Shown piece after piece: positions 17,096 through 25,185 of a stretch of 64,000 bases of DNA. The stretch is from contig NZ_AP024238.1 of assembly GCF_019973615.1 (NCBI RefSeq), forward strand, positions 1,178,001 to 1,242,000. Direction: 5' to 3'. The stretch's first letter is position 1. Each line of letters starts with the position of its first letter. Made by a program: the position numbers and the translations under genes. This DNA is from Rhodoferax lithotrophicus (lineage in GTDB: Bacteria; Pseudomonadota; Gammaproteobacteria; Burkholderiales; Burkholderiaceae_C). The notes under the pieces are model-generated. The model worked only from the letters and a program-made list of their open reading frames with translations. It ran no database searches and was not told where the DNA came from.

Positions 17096-17945
17096 CCCGC
17101 AGGCGCTGACTCGAACACCCTCTGTGCCCACCATGCGCCAGGTGATTGTGTGTGCTGATGATTTTGCGGTGCACCAAAGTGCCTCGTTGGGCATGGCCAA
17201 GCTGGCCCACATGGGCCGTATCAGCGCCACCAGCGCCATGGTGCTGTCGCCACGCTGGGGGCAGGATGTTGCCTTGCTGCAAGACCTGCGTGGCCAGATC
17301 GACGTAGGCTTGCACTTGGACTGGACCAGCAGCTTTGCCATCGCCGCCGGGTACGGCATGCCGCTGGGAGCCGCCATGCGCCGGGCCGTGCTGGGCGGTT
17401 TTGACCAGGTACAGGCCAGCCGCGTGATCGAACGTCAGCTGGACCTGTTTGAGGCGCACTGGCAAGCTCCACCAGACTATGTGGATGGTCACCAGCATGT
17501 GCAGCAGTTTGCCGGGATTCGAGAGGCCTTGGTGCAGGTGCTGAGCCAACGCTACGCCACGTCAACCGTCCAACCCTACCTGCGTATCTCACGCGCGCCC
17601 GCAGGTCTGCGTGACATCAAAAGCCGAGTGATTGCCTGGATGGGAGCCAATGCTCTTGAAAAAAGAGCTGCTTGTGAAGGAATATTAAGTGCTAGAGCCC
17701 TGTTTGGCATCTATAACTTTGAGGGTGACTCAGCCCGCTATGCGACCTTGATGGCGCACTGGCTGGCGCGTGCACCGGCGGGCGGAATCCTGATGTGCCA
17801 CCCGGCGCAAGCCGCCGAGCCGGGTGACGAGATTGGCGTGGCCCGAGCGCAGGAATTTGCTTACCTGGCCAGCCCTGAATTTGCAGCAGCGCTGGTTGCG
17901 GCCAAGGTGGAGATCGTTCGGGGACATGCTAGTAATCGCTGTTAG
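17088..17945 (+). CDS. ChbG/HpnK-type (YdjC) carbohydrate deacetylase
   Basis: About 285 residues of the YdjC/ChbG/HpnK fold, metal-dependent N-deacetylases acting on chito-oligosaccharides or hopanoid glycolipids. Metal ligand motifs are VCADDFAVH (Asp), GLHLDW (His) and VDGHQHVQQF (His-His). The start at 17088 follows GGAG by five bases and overlaps the LysR stop. A copy of the dispersed repeat is embedded in frame at about residues 189-206 (ALEKRAACEGILSARALF), between the core motifs and the C-terminal HPAQA segment. Its substrate cannot be assigned. Confidence 0.85.
   Translation: MADPQALTRTPSVPTMRQVIVCADDFAVHQSASLGMAKLAHMGRISATSAMVLSPRWGQDVALLQDLRGQIDVGLHLDWTSSFAIAAGYGMPLGAAMRRAVLGGFDQVQASRVIERQLDLFEAHWQAPPDYVDGHQHVQQFAGIREALVQVLSQRYATSTVQPYLRISRAPAGLRDIKSRVIAWMGANALEKRAACEGILSARALFGIYNFEGDSARYATLMAHWLARAPAGGILMCHPAQAAEPGDEIGVARAQEFAYLASPEFAAALVAAKVEIVRGHASNRC
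17652..17706 (+). repeat. Dispersed ~55-bp repeat, copy 4 (inside ChbG-type gene, sense)
   Basis: GCTCTTGAAAAAAGAGC: both arms differ from the usual GCTATT/AATAGC yet still pair, a compensated change. It continues TGCTTGTGA and ends GCTAGAGCCC plus T-rich bases. It is read in frame with GCT as first codon. Confidence 0.75.
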
Positions 17946-18120
17946 GCGTTGTCTTTGAGTTCATCATCGTTCATGCTGTAAGTTTATTTTTATGATGCCA
18001 ATGGGGTATTGAACTAGTCCAACTGGAATGTGGATATTTGTTAAGTTTGTAGTAAGTTCAATGAAGTTATCGTGTTTGTCATGCGTGTGTATTTCAAAAA
18101 AATTTCAGAGGGAGGGAAAA

Positions 18121-18402
18121 TTGATTCAATGCACGCAGCGCGAATCCGAGGTATTGGTTTTGCTGGCACATGGATTGAGCAATAAAACCATAGCAGCACG
18201 TTTGGGCATCAGCCATAACACCGTGTGTGACCATGTGTGCAGCCTGATTCAGCGCCACGGGTTGTCCAACCGCTTGGAGCTTGCCGTCCGTGCGAGCACC
18301 CGTCCGTGGCAAATTGGAAGTGATTCCGTGCCATATCAGCTGACCAAAGTTTACTCAATGACCACGGCCTCGAAGAAAAGCGAGTGGATGCTTTTCCGTT
18401 GA
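18121..18402 (+). CDS. Small stand-alone LuxR-type HTH regulator
   Basis: A 93-residue protein that is almost entirely a GerE helix-turn-helix: CTQRESEVLVLLAHGLSNKT and LGISHNTVCDHVCSL, then SNRLELAV. TTG 18121 is chosen because a strong GGAGG ends six bases upstream; the open frame extends to an ATG at 18028 but that portion is low-complexity without a ribosome site. There is no receiver domain. It is the first gene of the microcin island and is followed by two adjacent CTACA-N2-TGTAG palindromes, so it may control the island (inference). Confidence 0.72.
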   Translation: MIQCTQRESEVLVLLAHGLSNKTIAARLGISHNTVCDHVCSLIQRHGLSNRLELAVRASTRPWQIGSDSVPYQLTKVYSMTTASKKSEWMLFR

Positions 18403-18417
18403 AAAGATGTCCAGCCC

Positions 18418-18445
18418 CTACATCTGTAGGGCTACATCTGTAGGA
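18418..18445 (+). promoter_or_regulatory. Tandem CTACATCTGTAGG palindromes, probable operator
   Basis: Two adjacent 14-base units, CTACATCTGTAGGG (18418-18431) and CTACATCTGTAGGA (18432-18445), each with CTACA/TGTAG arms around two bases. They lie between the small LuxR-type gene and the transport genes. NarL/LuxR-type regulators bind short palindromes of this kind, so a binding site for the adjacent regulator is plausible. Confidence 0.55.
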
Positions 18446-18481
18446 TTGCCACGCCATGCGTCCAAGGTGAAACTTGGCAGC

Positions 18482-19808
18482 ATGACCTTGTTCAGACCCG
18501 AAGTCCACCAAGCCCAAGCCGCCTAATGGCTGGGCAGCCCCCTTATCGTTTGCCGTGCTCACCACCGCAGCGCTGGGCCTGGCGCTGGCACTGGTAGCTT
18601 TTGCCGCCTGGGGTGAAGTCAACCGCAAAGCCCGCCTGAGCGGCCTGCTGGTGCCCAGCCTGGGCAGCCTGAGCCTCACCGCCACACAATCCGGCGTGCT
18701 GCGCCAACTGCCCATTACCGAGGGCCAAGTAGTCAAGGCAGGCGATGTGCTGCTGGTGCTGCACACTGAGCGCCAGAGCCTGCTCAACGGCAGCATGGGC
18801 GACACCACTGAGCGTGCGGCCCAGCACATCCTGGCCCGCCAGCAAAGCCTGAGCACCGAGCGCACCCTGCGCCAGTTGCAAACCCGTCAACGCGAAGACG
18901 TGTTGACCGACCGCATCCGCACCCTGCAAGCCGAACTGCGCCAGGCTGAAGAAGAGCGCAGCCTGCAACAGCGCCGCGTGCAACTGGCCCGCACCACCCT
19001 GACCCGCAACGAACAACTGGCCGCAGCAGGCTTTGTGGCAGCCGCCCAGGTGCAAACCAAACAAGAGGAACTGATCGATGCCGACGGCAGACTGCAAAGC
19101 CTGGAGCGTGCCCGCTTGGGGCTGCAGCAAGACCTGCAAGCCCTGCAAGGCGAACGCAGTGCGCTGAGCGCCCAACTCCAGACCGACCTGGCCCAGATCG
19201 AACGCAGCCGCTCCAGCCTGGACCAGGAAATGAGCGAAAACGCGGCCCGCCAAAGCACCGTGGTCACCGCCCCCTTTGACGGCACGGTGACCGCGCTGAA
19301 CCTCAAACTGGGCCAGTCCGTGCAAAGCGGCCAAACCCTGGCCACGCTGGTGCCTGTGAGCAGCGGCGCACCGGGGCAGCAGCCAGCCCCGTTGCAAGCA
19401 CAGCTTTTTGCCCCCAGCCGCACCGCCGGTTTTGTGCGCCCCGGCCAAACCGTCTATTTGCGTTACGACGCGTACCCGTATCAAAAATTTGGTCTGCACA
19501 CCGGCCACATCACCACCGTGTCGGCCACGCCCTTTGCGCCCAGTGAGTTGCCGGCCAATCTGGCCCAGCAGCTGGTTGCCCAGGCGGGCAGCAATGAGGC
19601 GCTGTACCGCATCAACGTGCAATTGGATGAGCAAAGCATTCAGGCTTATGGCGAGTCCATGCCCCTGAAGGCTGGGCTGACGCTGGAGGCCGATGTATTG
19701 CAGGAGCGCAGAAAAGTATGGGAGTGGGTGCTGGAGCCGGTGTTGGCGGCACGTGCCCAGCTCAAAGTTCTGGGTGCTAAGCCCAAGGTAGTCTCCACAG
19801 GGAGTTGA
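18482..19808 (+). pseudogene. HlyD-family adaptor of the microcin exporter, 5' end broken
   Basis: The intact part from GTG 18555 gives 417 residues. It has one membrane segment (LGLALALVAFAAWG), a biotinyl-lipoyl-like strand pair (SGVLRQLPITEGQVVKAGD), a long coiled coil and a closing VVTAPFDGTVTAL, as in CvaA-type adaptors that bridge ABC exporter and outer membrane channel. The expected cytosolic start MTLFRPEVHQAQAA is present at 18482 but hits TAA at 18524 (where the family usually has Gln, then WLG), and the frame shifts by one base around 18539 before PLSFAVL. No ribosome site precedes 18555. It may be inactive, or restart at 18555 with the membrane segment intact. Confidence 0.75.
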
Positions 19809-19871
19809 CTTGGAAATGTGCCGGAGGCTGAAAGTCCGACAGCGTTTTCGGATGATTTAATGGAGTGAATG

Positions 19872-20216
19872 ATGAGAGAACTGAATATTTGTGAAGTGGG
19901 TGCTGTGGCGGGTGGGGATAGTTATATTGGTTGTTTTGGCGGAACAACCAGCGGCACTGTGAGCGCAGGTATTGGAAGTACAGTTGGCAAAGGGGTTTGG
20001 GGTTTTGCGGCTAATGTTGCAGCAGGAGTTGTTGGGAACGGGGTCTACTCTTGGTTTACCTCTCCTTCTTCGCCAACGCCAACGCCATCTACCGGCGGTG
20101 CTACGGGGAGTTGGTCATATGGAAACGGTAACGGCGCAACCGGCGGCGGTTACAGCGGAGCGGGTATAGGCGGCAACGTGTCAAGCGGTAGTACTGGTTC
20201 GAGCCATTTTGGATAA
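19872..20216 (+). CDS. Double-glycine leader microcin/bacteriocin precursor (colicin V-like)
   Basis: A 114-residue precursor starting with MRELNICEVGAVAGG, a classic double-glycine leader (ELN...VGAV.GG) cut by C39 peptidases. The predicted mature peptide has 99 residues: a Gly/Ala/Val-rich hydrophobic stretch (VSAGIGSTVGKGVWGFAAN, then VAAGVVGNGVYSWF), a Pro/Ser/Thr linker, and a Gly/Ser/Asn-rich tail ending SSHFG. This organisation resembles class II microcins. The second of two adjacent ATGs is chosen because GGAG lies six bases upstream. The C39 exporter downstream supports the call. Activity and target are inferred. Confidence 0.75.
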   Translation: MRELNICEVGAVAGGDSYIGCFGGTTSGTVSAGIGSTVGKGVWGFAANVAAGVVGNGVYSWFTSPSSPTPTPSTGGATGSWSYGNGNGATGGGYSGAGIGGNVSSGSTGSSHFG

Positions 20217-20362
20217 GGCGCGAGTTGAAATTCGAAGTGCAACTTTATAAATAGCGGATTGGGTGGGCAGATGTGAGAGCATTCCTGCCCATTCGACCAC
20301 CAAGTCAAAGTTGCGAAGAGTGACTTACACGCAACTGACGGAACCAGTCTCCGCAACTGGAG

Positions 20363-21013
20363 ATGAAGTTTTTAGCCAATGAGCTTCTGTTTCCTGTGAA
20401 CTTGAAGATGATGCCATCAAGTGAAGGCAATGCATTTGGTGCGCAGGAAACTTGCGATCAACGGCTTAAATTCCCAAAGAGAAAGGCAGCTAATTTGTGT
20501 AAGAAAACTATTTCAAATATATTTAACCCGCCAAATCTAGACAGGAAATCACTTATACGATTTTGTTTTCAGGCCTTTTTGGTGACCACCATAGGAGCAA
20601 TTATTGTCGTTGCTTTTACTCACGGGTTGATGCTGGCGATTGGGATAAAAGATACACGCCTACCGACTGACACATATAAAGGTTTTAATGTTAAAGATTT
20701 TCTTGGAGTGGTGATTTTTGCCCCCGTCGTAGAGACATTAATATTGGGTTTATTTATTAAAATAGCCTCATTTTTTTCAAATGAAAAAATCATTGTTTGC
20801 TGTGTTATAGCCGTGGTGGCCGCAATTTTCCATGGAATGAATGGAATCTATACTTTTTTTGGGCCAATGATTTTATTTTTTTCATTCTCATATTCTTTTA
20901 TTTTGTGGCGAACGCATTCCTATAAATATGCCTACATTTCGGCTTGTGTACCCCACATACTTAATAATTTATCATCTTTTTTGCTAGTGGGTCTTCTTTG
21001 GAGAATTCAATAA
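20363..21013 (+). CDS. CPBP-family intramembrane protease homologue, candidate immunity protein
   Basis: A 216-residue membrane protein with four or more hydrophobic segments after a hydrophilic N-terminus of about 60 residues. CPBP (Abi/CAAX protease) motifs are visible: motif 1 as APVVETLILG with a single Glu instead of the usual EE, motif 2 as FHGMNG, motif 3 as PHILNN. CPBP proteins next to double-glycine bacteriocins often act as self-immunity factors, as in plantaricin loci. The gene is clearly more AT-rich than its surroundings, suggesting acquisition from elsewhere. The start is uncertain; in-frame ATGs follow at about 20408-20411. Confidence 0.7.
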   Translation: MKFLANELLFPVNLKMMPSSEGNAFGAQETCDQRLKFPKRKAANLCKKTISNIFNPPNLDRKSLIRFCFQAFLVTTIGAIIVVAFTHGLMLAIGIKDTRLPTDTYKGFNVKDFLGVVIFAPVVETLILGLFIKIASFFSNEKIIVCCVIAVVAAIFHGMNGIYTFFGPMILFFSFSYSFILWRTHSYKYAYISACVPHILNNLSSFLLVGLLWRIQ

Positions 21014-21082
21014 TTATATTTTTTGCTTGTATTTTTATCGAACTAATCGTGGCTCGGCATCGAGTTTGAGTAATTCCCGCCC

Positions 21083-23188
21083 ATGTACCCCATCCTCCAA
21101 TCCGAATCCAGCGAATGTGCCCTCGCCAGTCTGGCCATGGTCGCCAACGCCCACGGCTTGCAGCTTGACCTGTTCGACCTGCGCCGCCGCTTCCCAGTTT
21201 CGCTCAAAGGGGCCACGCTGCAACAGTTGATCTCCCACGCCGGGGCCTTGAACTTCAGCAGCCGGCCGCTGCGTCTGGAAATTGACGAGCTGGCCCAACT
21301 GGCGCTGCCCTGCATCCTGCACTGGGATTTGAACCACTTTGTGGTGCTCAAAAAAGTCGGGCGCGGCCACGTCACCCTGCTTGACCCGGCGGTGGGTGAA
21401 CGCCGCCTGCCCTTGGCCGAAGTCTCGCGGCATTTCACCGGTGTGGCGCTGGAGCTGACCCCCAACGCCGCCTTTCAGCCCGCCGACCAGCGCCAGCGTG
21501 TGGCCTTGTCGGCACTCACCGGCAAGGTGCGCGGGCTCAAGCGCTCTTTGCTGCAGATATTTGCCGTGGCCGTGGTGCTTGAGCTGTTTGCCATTGCCGC
21601 GCCCCTGCTGAACCAACTGGTGGTGGACGATGCCATTGCCACGCATGACGTTGATTTGCTCTCGGTGCTGATCATCGGCTTTGCCCTGCTGCTGGTGATT
21701 CAGACCGCGGTGGGCCTGGCCCGCAGTTGGATGGTGCTGGTGCTGGGCCAGTCGCTGAGCCTGCAATGGGCCAGCAATGTGTTTGCCCATCTGGTCAAGC
21801 TGCCGGTGGAATACTTTGAGAAGCGCCACCTGGGCGACGTGGTGAGCTGCTTTGGCTCGGTGGGCAGCATTCAAAAGACATTGACCACCAGTGTGATTGA
21901 AGCCGTGCTGGACGGCATCATGGGCGTGGCTGCGCTGGGCATGATGCTGCTGTATTCGCTGAAGTTGAGTGCGGTGGTGGTCGGCTCGGTGCTGATTTAC
22001 GGCGTGCTGCGCTGGGTGGCCTACCGCCCGTTTCGTGATGCAGCCGCCGAGCGCCTGGTGGTGGCCGCGCGTGAGAACACCCACTTTCTGGAAACCCTGC
22101 GCGCCATCACGCCGCTCAAGCTGTTTGGCCGGGAGCAAGAGCGCCGCGCCCGCTGGCAAAACTTGCTGGTGGAGGTGCAAAACCGCGATGTGCGCACCGC
22201 CAAGATGAACATCGGGTTCTCCACCGCCCACACCTTTGTCTCTGGTGCAGAAAACCTGCTGGTGTTCTGGCTGGGGGCGGGTTTGGTGATGCAGTCTGGC
22301 ACAGCAGTGGCGGGTGCCACGACGGGCGCGGCACAGGTGTTCACCATCGGCATGCTGTTTGCCTTCATCAGCTACAAGGGCCAGTTCAGCAGCCGGGTGT
22401 CGGCGCTGATCAACTACGCGGTCGAAATCAAAATGCTCAGCCTGCATGCCGAGCGCTTGGGCGATATTGTGCTGAGCACCCCCGAGGCCAACGAGTTGCC
22501 CAGCAACGACCTGGCCCACCTGGAACCCAGTGTGGAGCTGAAAGGCGTGAGCTTTCGTTATGGCGAGGGTGAACCCTGGATTCTGAAAGAGGCCAACTTG
22601 CGCCTGGAGGCCGGGCAAAGTGTGGCCATCATCGGCCCCAGTGGCTGCGGCAAAACCACGCTGCTCAAGCTGCTGCTGGGTTTGCTGACCCCGCAAGAGG
22701 GCGATGTGATGTATGGCGGCATTCCGGTCAAGCACCTGGGAGTGCAAAACTACCGCCAGCGCATCGGCACGGTGATGCAGGAAGACGTGTTGCTGGCGGG
22801 CAGCATTGGCGACAACATCAGCTTTTTTGACGTGCAGGCGAATGACGAACACACCCAAGCCTGCGCCCAGGTGGCTGCTGTGCATGAGGACATAGCCCGC
22901 ATGCCCATGGGCTACCAGACCCTGGTGGGCGACATGGGGTCGTCCCTGTCAGGCGGGCAAAAGCAGCGGGTGCTGCTGGCTCGGGCCTTGTACAAGAATC
23001 CGAAAGTGCTGGCGCTGGACGAGGCCACCAGCCATCTGGACATTGCCAACGAACACCGGGTGACACAAGCGCTGGCGCAGTTGCCGCTGACGCGCATCAT
23101 CGTGGCGCATCGGCCCGAGACGATTGCCGGGGTGCAGCGGGTGGTGAGCTTGCAGCAGGGGCTGGTGCATGAGGTTGTGCGGATGTGA
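21083..23188 (+). CDS. C39 peptidase-containing ABC exporter (bacteriocin processing and secretion)
   Basis: A 701-residue peptidase-containing ABC transporter. The N-terminal C39 domain has the catalytic triad in SESSECALASLAMV (Cys12), LNHFVVL (His85) and LLDPAVG (Asp101), as needed to cut after double-glycine leaders. Membrane segments occupy about residues 150-430. The ATPase has Walker A GPSGCGKTT (about 517), signature LSGGQKQR (about 622) and Walker B VLALDEATSHLD. It closes the microcin island and should mature and export the precursor encoded at 19872, if the HlyD partner works. No outer membrane TolC gene is present nearby. Confidence 0.92.
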   Translation: MYPILQSESSECALASLAMVANAHGLQLDLFDLRRRFPVSLKGATLQQLISHAGALNFSSRPLRLEIDELAQLALPCILHWDLNHFVVLKKVGRGHVTLLDPAVGERRLPLAEVSRHFTGVALELTPNAAFQPADQRQRVALSALTGKVRGLKRSLLQIFAVAVVLELFAIAAPLLNQLVVDDAIATHDVDLLSVLIIGFALLLVIQTAVGLARSWMVLVLGQSLSLQWASNVFAHLVKLPVEYFEKRHLGDVVSCFGSVGSIQKTLTTSVIEAVLDGIMGVAALGMMLLYSLKLSAVVVGSVLIYGVLRWVAYRPFRDAAAERLVVAARENTHFLETLRAITPLKLFGREQERRARWQNLLVEVQNRDVRTAKMNIGFSTAHTFVSGAENLLVFWLGAGLVMQSGTAVAGATTGAAQVFTIGMLFAFISYKGQFSSRVSALINYAVEIKMLSLHAERLGDIVLSTPEANELPSNDLAHLEPSVELKGVSFRYGEGEPWILKEANLRLEAGQSVAIIGPSGCGKTTLLKLLLGLLTPQEGDVMYGGIPVKHLGVQNYRQRIGTVMQEDVLLAGSIGDNISFFDVQANDEHTQACAQVAAVHEDIARMPMGYQTLVGDMGSSLSGGQKQRVLLARALYKNPKVLALDEATSHLDIANEHRVTQALAQLPLTRIIVAHRPETIAGVQRVVSLQQGLVHEVVRM

Positions 23189-23295
23189 AGGATGGTTTCA
23201 TCACTCTGCACATGCTGACCACCTGGGAACTAGGTTACCCAGCCCGTCGTTGGCCTGAACCTGTTTGAACGTAGGCTCGCCGCTAAAATCCGCGG

Positions 23296-24882
23296 GTGAA
23301 TAAAACCCTTTCTGAACAACAAAAATCCTGGCTGATCCTGGCTGTTTTGTGGCTGGCACTGCTGATTCTGGCCTCCTTGCGACCCTTTGCGGTACCTGAT
23401 GAGGGGCGTTATGGCGAAATCGGCCGCTGGATGCTGGTCAGTGGTGACTGGCTCACGCCACGCCTGAACGGTATTCCGTTCTTTCACAAGCCCCCTTATT
23501 TGTACTGGCTGGAAGCCATCAGTGTGGCCATTTTTGGGGTAAGTGAACTGGCCTTGCGCTTGGTGCCCGCCTTACATGCCGGGTTGATGCTCAGCGCGCT
23601 TTACCTTGCCGCCCGGCGTATCAGCACGGAGCGGATTGCCCGACGTGCGGTCATCATGCTGGGCAGCAGCTTGGGTTTTTTGGTGGGTGGCCAGTACATC
23701 AACCATGACATGCTGGTGGCCAGCTGGATAGGTGTGGCGATCTGGTGTTTTGCCTTTGCCTTCATGGCGGGTGATAAGCCCAACCCCGGGCTGGCACGTT
23801 TGGGGTTTGTGGCGTGTGCTTTGGGCATGCTCAGCAAGGGCTTGATTGGTTTGGCTTTGCCTGGACTGGTGATTCTGGTGTGGCTGATCTGGACGCGCCA
23901 GCTCAAAAAAATACTGCATTTCCCCTGGCTGAGCGGCTTGGCGCTGTTTTTGGCGATTGCGCTGCCCTGGTTTGTTTTGGCGCAGCGCACCTATCCTGAG
24001 TTTTTTAATTACATGTTTATTGGCCAGCAGCTCAACCGCTATACCGCAGCCGTGTACAACAACCCGCAGCCGGTCTGGTTTTATGTGCTGGCCTTGGCTT
24101 TGTTGTTATTTCCCTGGATGTTTTTCGCCTTCAACCAGATGCGTCGGGTTACGGCGACCACCTTGGCCTCAGAGGTCAGCATGACCGACACCTGGTGGAA
24201 GCTGTGCTGGTCCTGGTTGCTGGTGATTCTGGTGTTTTTCTCGATTCCAAATTCCAAACTGGTGGGTTATATCCTGCCGGTGGTGCCACCTTTGGCCTTG
24301 CTGGCTTCCATGGGCTGGCAGCGGGCCATGGCGCACCGGGCAGCGTCTGGCAAGATTTTTGCGGGCATTTGTCTGGTCAATGGTGTGATTGCTTTGGGCA
24401 TTGTGCTGAAGGTGGGTGATGTCACCCGCGCCAGCCGCACGCAAGACCTGGCGCAAGTCCTGGCCTGCGCCGCTCAGCCCAGCGATACCGTGTATGTGTC
24501 GGATGCGTTTCCTTACGATTTGCCGCTTTACGCTCAAACCATCCAACCCATGGTGGTGCTTAACGATTGGCCCATGTTGCGCCAGCAAGCGGGTGATGGC
24601 TGGCAGCGCGAGCTGTTTGAGGGGGCTGATTTTGATGCTCACGCCGCCCAGGTGTTACAACCGCTGAGCGTATTGGCACAAGTTGCACACACACCTGGCC
24701 ACTGGTTCGCCGGGCGCAGCGGCAGCACTTTGGTTTCCAATCAGCCTGGTTGGACGCTGTATTTCAAGGGTGCGGGCTGGGATTTGTACCGCTCGGGTGG
24801 CGGCACCGCAGAGGTTTCAGCGGCGAAAAGCCCAGAACCGGCTCAGCACAAAGGTTTGCCCGGCTGCAAACAGCAGCGCTAA
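23296..24882 (+). CDS. ArnT/PMT-like membrane glycosyltransferase
   Basis: A 528-residue polytopic protein of the GT-C type, related to ArnT and other dolichyl-phosphate-mannose:protein mannosyltransferases that use polyprenyl-phosphate sugars. The first loop has the catalytic acidic motif PDEGRYGEIGRWML and then FHKPPYLYWLEA, both diagnostic. About ten membrane segments follow, then a periplasmic C-terminal part. GTG 23296 is the start. Its 3' end overlaps the convergent GtrA gene by 66 bases. The adjacent GtrB-type transferase and GtrA flippase suggest joint modification of lipid A or a glycan. Confidence 0.85.
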   Translation: MNKTLSEQQKSWLILAVLWLALLILASLRPFAVPDEGRYGEIGRWMLVSGDWLTPRLNGIPFFHKPPYLYWLEAISVAIFGVSELALRLVPALHAGLMLSALYLAARRISTERIARRAVIMLGSSLGFLVGGQYINHDMLVASWIGVAIWCFAFAFMAGDKPNPGLARLGFVACALGMLSKGLIGLALPGLVILVWLIWTRQLKKILHFPWLSGLALFLAIALPWFVLAQRTYPEFFNYMFIGQQLNRYTAAVYNNPQPVWFYVLALALLLFPWMFFAFNQMRRVTATTLASEVSMTDTWWKLCWSWLLVILVFFSIPNSKLVGYILPVVPPLALLASMGWQRAMAHRAASGKIFAGICLVNGVIALGIVLKVGDVTRASRTQDLAQVLACAAQPSDTVYVSDAFPYDLPLYAQTIQPMVVLNDWPMLRQQAGDGWQRELFEGADFDAHAAQVLQPLSVLAQVAHTPGHWFAGRSGSTLVSNQPGWTLYFKGAGWDLYRSGGGTAEVSAAKSPEPAQHKGLPGCKQQR

Positions 24883-25185
24883 AAAAAGCGCCAGCAGACT
24901 GGGTAAACCCAAGACCCGCAGTAGCAGCATAAACACCAGCTCGTTGCTGGCAAACCCTGCCAATGCGGTGGCGGCAAAACGCAGCAAGCTGGTGGACACA
25001 CTGGTGCCAGCATCTTTGAAACTGAGCAACCGGTGGCCAGCGAAGCTGACCACAAACGCTACGCAAAAGCCCAGAGCATTGGCCAATTCAGGCCACATAT
25101 GGCTTTGACTCAGTGCAAAGACACCCATGTGGGTTGCGGCAGCCGATCCGCCGACGGCCAAAAACCAGAAAGTTGATGCGTTCAC
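24817..25185 (-). CDS. GtrA-family membrane protein
   Basis: A 122-residue protein with four membrane segments, typical of GtrA, thought to flip polyprenyl-phosphate-linked sugars. Visible features are FLAVGGSAAATHMGVF at the N-terminus, the central FVVSFAGHRLLSFKD motif and the C-terminal FVLSRFWAFRR. The start is GTG overlapping the stop of the upstream glycosyltransferase gene (GTGA), so the pair is coupled. Its last 66 bases overlap the end of the ArnT-like gene on the other strand. Confidence 0.88.
   Translation of the reverse strand: MNASTFWFLAVGGSAAATHMGVFALSQSHMWPELANALGFCVAFVVSFAGHRLLSFKDAGTSVSTSLLRFAATALAGFASNELVFMLLLRVLGLPSLLALFLALLFAAGQTFVLSRFWAFRR

Noticed and set aside
21027..21230. 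Short open frame before the C39 exporter
   Set aside because: It overlaps the exporter start in another frame and shows no leader, motif or ribosome site.
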